Below are positions 5,950-10,583 of a stretch of 10,583 nt of DNA, in pieces. Under the pieces are notes generated by a model. That model ran no database searches, was not told the origin of the DNA, and saw only the letters and a program-made list of their open reading frames with translations. The stretch spans positions 1 through 10,583 of the forward strand of contig JADFNA010000027.1 in assembly GCA_022563625.1 (NCBI GenBank). Reading direction: 5' to 3'. The translations under genes and the position numbers were made by a program. How positions within the stretch are numbered: the stretch's first letter is position 1; the number at the start of each line of letters is the position of its first letter. Source of the DNA: Candidatus Zixiibacteriota bacterium (GTDB lineage Bacteria; Zixibacteria; MSB-5A5; GN15; JACZUZ01).

Positions 5950-8169
5950 TCAGTTCTTATCGAGCAGATCGCCGACCAGTTTTTCCAGACGGTCAAGCCT
6001 GTCTTTTAGCTCATTGTTTTCCTTGATCAACGCTTTTGCCGCCGCCAGTGAAACACCGGCAGGATCAAGTGAAGAGATCGTTCTGTCGTTATCACCAACC
6101 CCAAATATTGCATAAAACTCTTCAGCCATAGGGCCGATATGCTCTATTGAAGCATCCTGAGTCTTGTAGCTCCATTGATTGATTGAAAGCTGAGACAGTT
6201 TCTCAAGGATATCAGTCTCATCTACTGCTCGAATGTTGCGCTTCACGCTGCTGTGAGAAGCAGTTAACCACGCTGAGCCGCCCGGTGGGACATAAACCCC
6301 GGTTCCGATTCCGCTAGCCGGGTCGAACACCGAATCGCAGGCTGTCAGGAAATAGAATCCGTTGGTTGCGCGGGCATTAAAAGAATTCGAAACTGAAGAC
6401 TTAAATGGTATCGGGCTTGCCACGCCTGGTAATCTACAACAATCCGCCCAAACATATGCGCAGCTATCGACGGCTTTGGCGAAGCTGCCTGCTGCGAAAC
6501 TACCCGGTTCGCTGGCTACGTTTCCAATCCCGCCGGGAACTGTCGCAAACTCACCGGGACCGGCAACATTGTCACGTCCACCGCCGATGGTAGTGGCATT
6601 TCCAATACTGGAGTTACCCGTTCCGCCGCCAATTGTTGCTAGAAGGAAGCCGGCAAAATTCTTGATACCTCCGGCAATGGTAGAGCCGATGCCGGTTGCA
6701 GAATTGGTGACACCGCCAGCAATAACAGCAGAATCAGCCTGCACCGAATTTACGAAGCCGCCGACAACGGTAGAATGAGAGCCGAAAACAGAATTTCCTT
6801 CACCCCCGCTGACTACCGCCGAACGAGCGGCGGAGGTATTGTCAAATCCGCCCCCGACGACTGCATAATCATTTATAGACCTGTTGATTGACCCACCAGC
6901 GACAGTTGTCCACCTGTTGTCAGTTACATTAGACTGACCGCCGGCGATAGTTGAGTATTGGCCGTTAGCTTGATTGTCCTGACCGCCGCCAATGGACTGA
7001 TGGGTCTGCACAAAGGTAATATTGCCTTCACCGCCGGCAACTGTCGATCCCTGGCCTTCGGCGCGGTTTCTGCCTCCGCCGCCGATTGATGTTCGAATGT
7101 CTACGGCAACATTTCCGTTTCCGCCCGAGACTGTTGAGTGTGAGGCAAGCGCGCTATCTAGCTGCCCGCCGCCGACTGTTGCATGTGATCCTGAAGCGGC
7201 GTTTCTTTCGCCGCCGCTGATTGTGGAATAATGATTGTCAGTGGTGTTGCGCCAGCCGCCCCCTATTGTTTGTCCGCGAAAATTGCTGGGGGACCCGCCG
7301 GTGGTTGTGTTAAACACACCACCGGAAATAACCGAAGTCCATGAGTTCCCTCTATTGAGAGCGCCGCCGGCCAGGACCGAATAGTCGGCCGGGGCGAATA
7401 TTTCATTTCTATAACCGCTCCCGATAGTTGAGTACGTTCCAAAAATACGGTTGCGAAATCCTGTTCCCAGGAAACTGTAAGCCGCGCAGTTAACATTCTG
7501 CCAGCCCTGCACGATCACCGAATGGTTGCCGCAAATGATGTTCGAGTGCCCGCCCAACACAGTTCCGAAACCCGGTGGATGTAAGGCCAACGAACCCTCG
7601 GGTGGACTGCCGAATGGAGATAAGCCTGAGGTATCGAAAGTTGTGTCCGCGAATTCTGTGACATCGATTTCATTGTCATTGCCGCCGAGGATTGAGCTGA
7701 AATCAGAGTTATTCGTATTGTTGTCACCGCCGACTATGGAAAATAGCCCCGTATTCACGTTGCCCGGGCCGGAGGAGAAACCTTCGACTTCCGCCGCGTG
7801 TAACGCATACGGCGCCGCAGAAAACTCGGCGCGCGGAGTCAGCTCCGGATCTGCACCGACAGAAATGCCAAGATACAGAGCCGGATTCGCGCCAGAAAAG
7901 AGCGCAGAGCTAAGCGGCGTCGAGTTACCCAGCGTGACCTGATACAGTCCATCACCCGGGTTTACCGTTTGCGTCTCCGTCCACAATGCAATTCCGCCGG
8001 TCGGGACAGAATAGAGGCTGAATGTTAAGCTGAACGATCCGTTCAGCGGGGCGCCATTGTTGTCTGTCAGCAGCCCCTGATGACTGATTGTCAATGGCGC
8101 TGCCGCTGATTGTCCATAAGCTACAGCCAGCAATGCCACGAAAACTGCGAGAACGCGAATAGCTCTCAT
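5950..8169 (-). CDS. Exported head-repeat fibre-like protein with C-terminal peptidase S74 chaperone domain
   Basis: The product is 739 residues from ATG 8169, with GGAGG (8178-8182) eight bases upstream. Residues 1-22 are a signal peptide, cleaved probably after AYG (19) or QSA (22). Residues 27-130 are the usual N-terminal domain of such proteins (ISHQGLLTDNNGAPLNGSF, TGGIALWTETQ, GLYQVTLG, TPRAEFSAAPYALHA). Residues 144-550 hold about 25 copies of a head repeat, STIAGGxxNxASGxH-like, similar to YadA/Hep_Hag left-handed beta-roll repeats, followed by SFAAGSFAKAVDSCAYVWAD. Residues about 634-739 are the S74 domain: Ser638 and Lys643 (S-x4-K, then RNI) fit the autocleavage pair, then IEHIGPMAEEFYAIFG, ending in a coiled coil (about 709-738). 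In relatives this domain trimerises the protein and then cleaves itself off. It probably forms a trimeric surface or periplasmic fibre. It has no T9SS tail and no YadA membrane anchor. Transcription starts after typA from its own candidate promoter. Confidence 0.88.
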   Translation of the reverse strand: MRAIRVLAVFVALLAVAYGQSAAAPLTISHQGLLTDNNGAPLNGSFSLTFSLYSVPTGGIALWTETQTVNPGDGLYQVTLGNSTPLSSALFSGANPALYLGISVGADPELTPRAEFSAAPYALHAAEVEGFSSGPGNVNTGLFSIVGGDNNTNNSDFSSILGGNDNEIDVTEFADTTFDTSGLSPFGSPPEGSLALHPPGFGTVLGGHSNIICGNHSVIVQGWQNVNCAAYSFLGTGFRNRIFGTYSTIGSGYRNEIFAPADYSVLAGGALNRGNSWTSVISGGVFNTTTGGSPSNFRGQTIGGGWRNTTDNHYSTISGGERNAASGSHATVGGGQLDSALASHSTVSGGNGNVAVDIRTSIGGGGRNRAEGQGSTVAGGEGNITFVQTHQSIGGGQDNQANGQYSTIAGGQSNVTDNRWTTVAGGSINRSINDYAVVGGGFDNTSAARSAVVSGGEGNSVFGSHSTVVGGFVNSVQADSAVIAGGVTNSATGIGSTIAGGIKNFAGFLLATIGGGTGNSSIGNATTIGGGRDNVAGPGEFATVPGGIGNVASEPGSFAAGSFAKAVDSCAYVWADCCRLPGVASPIPFKSSVSNSFNARATNGFYFLTACDSVFDPASGIGTGVYVPPGGSAWLTASHSSVKRNIRAVDETDILEKLSQLSINQWSYKTQDASIEHIGPMAEEFYAIFGVGDNDRTISSLDPAGVSLAAAKALIKENNELKDRLDRLEKLVGDLLDKN
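6517..7740 (-). repeat. Degenerate 45-bp coding tandem repeat (15-residue head motif)
   Basis: Within the S74 protein, the conserved T/S-I/V-x-G-G core recurs at residues 301, 316, 331, 346, 361, 376, 392, 407, 422, 437, 452, 467, 482, 497, 512, 527 and 543. This is a spacing of 15, with a 16 only at two points. About eight less regular copies precede them (residues 144-285), with a long loop at about 167-201. The repeat is conserved in protein but strongly diverged in DNA, so it is ancient rather than a recent expansion. Confidence 0.9.
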
Positions 8170-8259
8170 TTTACTTTCCTCCGTTTACCCGCGGATGCGT
8201 CCGTGAGTTCTTGTGATGAATTTTAACCGCTAAAGTTATGAGACAGATACCACGCGAAC

Positions 8260-8288
8260 AGTATAGCGCCCCCACGGATTATGAGCAA
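8260..8288 (-). promoter_or_regulatory. Candidate promoter of the S74 repeat-protein gene
   Basis: On the minus strand TTGCTC (8288-8283) lies 17 bases before TATACT (8265-8260). The -10 is good (5/6) but the -35 matches only the TTG core. It would give a leader of about 85 bases before ATG 8169. Confidence 0.35.
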
Positions 8289-8305
8289 ATGATTTCTGTG
8301 ATACA

Positions 8306-8340
8306 TGAATCAGCGCAGCGCGAGAATCAACGCGGATTCA
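8306..8340. repeat. Imperfect inverted repeat
   Basis: TGAATCAGCG (8306-8315) and CGCGGATTCA (8331-8340) are complementary at nine of ten positions around a 15-base loop. It lies just upstream of the candidate S74-gene promoter and about 100 bases past the typA stop. It could be an operator or a weak U-less terminator; no function is shown. Confidence 0.35.
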
Positions 8341-8443
8341 CTATGAAATATGGGGTTTCCCAGTAAGCTATTGAACGGCTTTTGAGTATGGAATGGCAGG
8401 TGAGATTTCCGGCCTTGAGATAAATGACACAATTCGATATGAA

Positions 8444-10357
8444 CTATACTGGGACTCTTGATTGCAGTGAAGTAGAAATTTCATTCAGGGCAAGCTTTTT
8501 CTTGTGGGCGCGTTTACGTTCATCAATATCCAAAATAGTCTTTCTGACCCGAATAGACCTGGGAGTTACTTCAACCAACTCATCATCCCTGATCCACTCC
8601 ATCGCCTGCTCCAATGTCATCTTGCGCGGAACATCAAGCTTGACACCAATATCTTTTGTGGAGGCCCGATGGTTTGTCAGGTGTTTGCGTTTGGTCGGGT
8701 TACAGGTCATATCCATAGTTCTCGAGTTTTCACCGACAATCTGGCCGGTGTAAACCCTTTCGGCCGGGTCAATGAAAACAACCGAGCGCTCTTGCAGCCC
8801 TTCCAGGGCAAAGGCGGTGGCAGAGCCTGTTTCGATACTGATGATCGAGCCTTTGCTGCGCGAGACAATTTCACGGCGCCACGGACCGTAGCCGACAAAA
8901 CGTGAAGCCATAATTCCGAGACCGCGTGTGTCGGTCATAAACTCCGAGCGGTAGCCGATCAAACCGCGTGTCGGGATTTCAAATTCGATACGAATAGTAT
9001 TCGCGCCGGTATTCTCTACTGAGGCCAATTCACCCTTGCGTCTGGCAAGTTTTTCAATAATGATTCCCTGATACTCTTCGGGAACATCTATCACAAGCTG
9101 TTCCATCGGCTCCAGAACGTTGCCGTTTTCATCAAGCTGCGTGATAACTTCCGGGCAGGAAATACAGAATTCAAGTCCTTCGCGCCGCATTTCTTCGATT
9201 AGAATAGCCAGATGAAGTTCACCGCGTCCTGAAACTTTTACGCCATCGGAACGGCCGATATCCTCCATACGCAGGGCGACATTCACGCGTAGTTCTCTTT
9301 CCAGCCGTTCTTTTAACTGGCGAAGCATAATCGCCGTTCCGTCCTGTCCTGAGAACGGGCCGTTGTTGACCAGGAAAAACATTGAAAGAGTTGGTTCTTC
9401 AATTTCAAGCGGTTTCAGCGCTTCGGTGACGCTCTCATTTTTGGAAAAAGTATCGCCGATGCCGATTTCCGGAGGCCCGGCAATCCACACAATATCACCG
9501 GCAGAAACTTCATCTGTTTCAACCCGTGTCAGTCCGCGGGTAACCCACAGATGGACGCCTTTCACCTTTGACGAAGATTCTACCTCCCAATCTTTGTCTT
9601 GAGATGATGTATCTTTCAGGCGCGTAACTATGCGGGTAAATTCTTCGCCTTTTCTTAATGCGCCCCGCACTACCCGTCCACAGCCTATCTGGCCGATGTA
9701 ATCACTCCAATCGAGAGAACAGACCTGCATCAAAAACTCACCATCCTGATCTACGTTGGGAGGCGGGACTTCGTCAATGATTGTCTGAAACAGAGCGTCC
9801 ATTCCTGAATGCTCTTCTTTGTCCAAATCATTAACGAACCAGCCGTCGAGACCGGAGCCATACAGTACCGGGAAATGGGCCTGCTCATCAGTGACGCCTA
9901 ATTCAATGAAAAGATCGAATGTCTTATTCAGCGTATAGTCCGGACGGGCGTTCGCGCGCTCAACTTTATTGACAATGACAATCGGACGCAGTCCGAGCTT
10001 GAGGGCGCGCATCAGCACATACCGGGTCTGCGGCATAGGCCCTTCGTTGGCATCGACTAATAGCAAAACCGAGTCAACCATCGACAAAGCCCGCTCTACT
10101 TCGCCGGAAAAATCAGCATGCCCGGGAGTATCAATGATGTTTATTAGATAATCATTCCATGATACCGTGCAGTGTTTTGAACGGATAGTTATCCCGCGCT
10201 CACGCTCCAATTCGTTATTGTCCATCAGCCGTTCGGCGACTTCCTGATTCTCGCGGAAAGTCCGGGTCGCTTTGAAAATAGAATCTATCAGGGTCGTTTT
10301 GCCGTGATCAATATGGGCAACAATCGCAAGATTTCGAATATGGGAGCTATCAGCCAT
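8444..10357 (-). CDS. typA: Translational GTPase TypA/BipA
   Basis: The product is 637 residues from ATG 10357; family members are usually about 600-615. A TTG directly before it (10360) is better spaced from the AAAGG Shine-Dalgarno (8 rather than 11 bases) and would add one Met. TypA is a ribosome-binding GTPase of the EF-G family involved in 50S maturation and growth under stress or cold. Visible features: G1 AHIDHGKTT (14-22), G2 RERGITI (52-58), G3 DTPGH (76-80), G4 NKVE (130-133) where NKxD is expected, and G5 region GSGLDG (167-172). EF-Tu-like domain 2 spans about 205-300, with a loop a few residues longer than in E. coli BipA as I remember it. EF-G III/V-like domains contain GRGELHL (378-384) and [10 protein letters not shown]. 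The TypA-specific C-terminal domain has [24 protein letters not shown] and DDELVEVTP. The gene is complete. It is alone behind its own promoter (10462-10489) and upstream of the S74 gene on the same strand. Confidence 0.97.
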   Translation of the reverse strand: MADSSHIRNLAIVAHIDHGKTTLIDSIFKATRTFRENQEVAERLMDNNELERERGITIRSKHCTVSWNDYLINIIDTPGHADFSGEVERALSMVDSVLLLVDANEGPMPQTRYVLMRALKLGLRPIVIVNKVERANARPDYTLNKTFDLFIELGVTDEQAHFPVLYGSGLDGWFVNDLDKEEHSGMDALFQTIIDEVPPPNVDQDGEFLMQVCSLDWSDYIGQIGCGRVVRGALRKGEEFTRIVTRLKDTSSQDKDWEVESSSKVKGVHLWVTRGLTRVETDEVSAGDIVWIAGPPEIGIGDTFSKNESVTEALKPLEIEEPTLSMFFLVNNGPFSGQDGTAIMLRQLKERLERELRVNVALRMEDIGRSDGVKVSGRGELHLAILIEEMRREGLEFCISCPEVITQLDENGNVLEPMEQLVIDVPEEYQGIIIEKLARRKGELASVENTGANTIRIEFEIPTRGLIGYRSEFMTDTRGLGIMASRFVGYGPWRREIVSRSKGSIISIETGSATAFALEGLQERSVVFIDPAERVYTGQIVGENSRTMDMTCNPTKRKHLTNHRASTKDIGVKLDVPRKMTLEQAMEWIRDDELVEVTPRSIRVRKTILDIDERKRAHKKKLALNEISTSLQSRVPV

Positions 10358-10461
10358 CAATCAATATACCTTTCAGGGACACAAACATATGCAAAGTAAC
10401 ATCATACAAGAAAATCCACCGATTAAACTTTAAGGGAATAATCACGCAGAAAAGCCCGGCA

Positions 10462-10489
10462 AGTATAAGGATAAATTTTATTTTGTCAA
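10462..10489 (-). promoter_or_regulatory. Sigma-70-type promoter of typA
   Basis: On the minus strand a perfect TTGACA (10489-10484) is followed after 16 bases by TATACT (10467-10462), one mismatch from the consensus -10. The predicted transcript starts near 10455, leaving a leader of about 98 bases before typA. Spacer and flanks are AT-rich, as expected. Confidence 0.75.
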
Positions 10490-10583
10490 TGAAAATATTA
10501 CTGTCAGTTTTAAGCAAGTCAGGGACGCAAGGTAACGGGCCTATTCATTGCTCTATAATCCTTCAGTAGCATCCATCCTATCC
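10490..10583. other. Right-edge non-coding stretch
   Basis: Nothing firm is seen here. A 26-codon frame from ATG 10489 (+) lacks a ribosome binding site and overlaps the typA promoter. A 20-codon minus-strand frame runs in from the edge and stops at 10519-10521, but it is too short to identify. Confidence 0.4.

Larger units (their letters stand above)
8170..8443. other. Intergenic region between typA and the S74 protein gene
   Basis: These 274 bases contain no ORF worth calling. They hold the Shine-Dalgarno of the S74 gene (8178-8182), a candidate minus-strand promoter (8260-8288) and an imperfect inverted repeat (8306-8340). I see no hairpin with a U-tract that would terminate typA. Confidence 0.6.

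Noticed and set aside
6362..6778. Plus-strand open frame of 138 codons rich in Pro-Pro opposite the fibre gene, with similar frames at 7022-7231 and 7526-7942
   Set aside because: These are antisense shadows of the Gly-Gly head repeats: GGC/GGC codons read backwards as Pro-rich. They lack convincing ribosome binding sites.
10516..10569. Possible half of a cyclic di-GMP-I riboswitch (GGGACGCAAGG...ACGGGCCTA)
   Set aside because: The resemblance covers only the central part. The expected upstream ACGCACAGRGCAAACC-like strand and downstream GGGTTACC are absent although their positions fall within the window. A covariance-model search (RF01051) would decide.
10489..10569. 26-codon plus-strand frame at the right edge
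   Set aside because: No ribosome binding site, overlaps the typA -35 box, and no recognisable protein.
10519..10581. Minus-strand frame of 20 codons entering from the right edge, ending at a stop
   Set aside because: Too short to separate a gene end from chance; the residues match nothing I know.

Overview
The window most likely comes from a Gram-negative member of the FCB superphylum. It resembles Zixibacteria, Calditrichaeota, KSB1 and Marinimicrobia types, probably a metagenome-assembled genome. The main evidence is a C-terminal tail on the first gene, with the NYPNPFNPSTKI motif of type IX secretion (T9SS) sorting domains. A head-repeat plus S74 exported protein and clear Shine-Dalgarno sites fit this placement. 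The phylum itself is an inference.

Layout, left to right. (1) Positions 1-121 are the 5' end of an IS3-like insertion sequence running off the left edge; only the first 18 codons of its OrfA are present. (2) Positions 122-382 are an AT-rich, apparently non-coding leader with a perfect but orphan Shine-Dalgarno sequence. (3) Positions 383-1948 (+) encode a secreted protein with a beta-propeller-like N-terminal half, an IDIKP-type domain and a T9SS sorting tail, followed by a strong hairpin terminator. (4) Positions 2099-5773 (+) encode a very large regulator: AAA/STAND ATPase, TPR array, OmpR-like winged helix and BTAD. It has its own promoter immediately upstream and possibly a leaderless start. 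(5) A minus-strand terminator (5858-5896) separates it from 5950-8169 (-), an exported fibre-like protein. That protein has about 25 repeats of a 15-residue head motif and a C-terminal S74 chaperone/autoprotease domain. (6) Positions 8444-10357 (-) encode the translational GTPase TypA/BipA behind a near-consensus sigma-70 promoter. Its G4 motif reads NKVE instead of NKxD.

The genes do not form an evident single pathway. Two encode surface or extracellular proteins with different delivery and assembly signals, one is a signal-integrating transcriptional regulator of unknown targets, and one is a housekeeping ribosome-associated GTPase. Each appears to be its own transcription unit: terminators follow the first and third complete genes, and candidate promoters precede the second, third and fourth. 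No CRISPR array, tRNA, rRNA or clearly new multi-gene system is visible. The oddest items are the domain order of the regulator, the regular repeat protein with an apparently intact S74 Ser/Lys pair, and the TypA G4 substitution.
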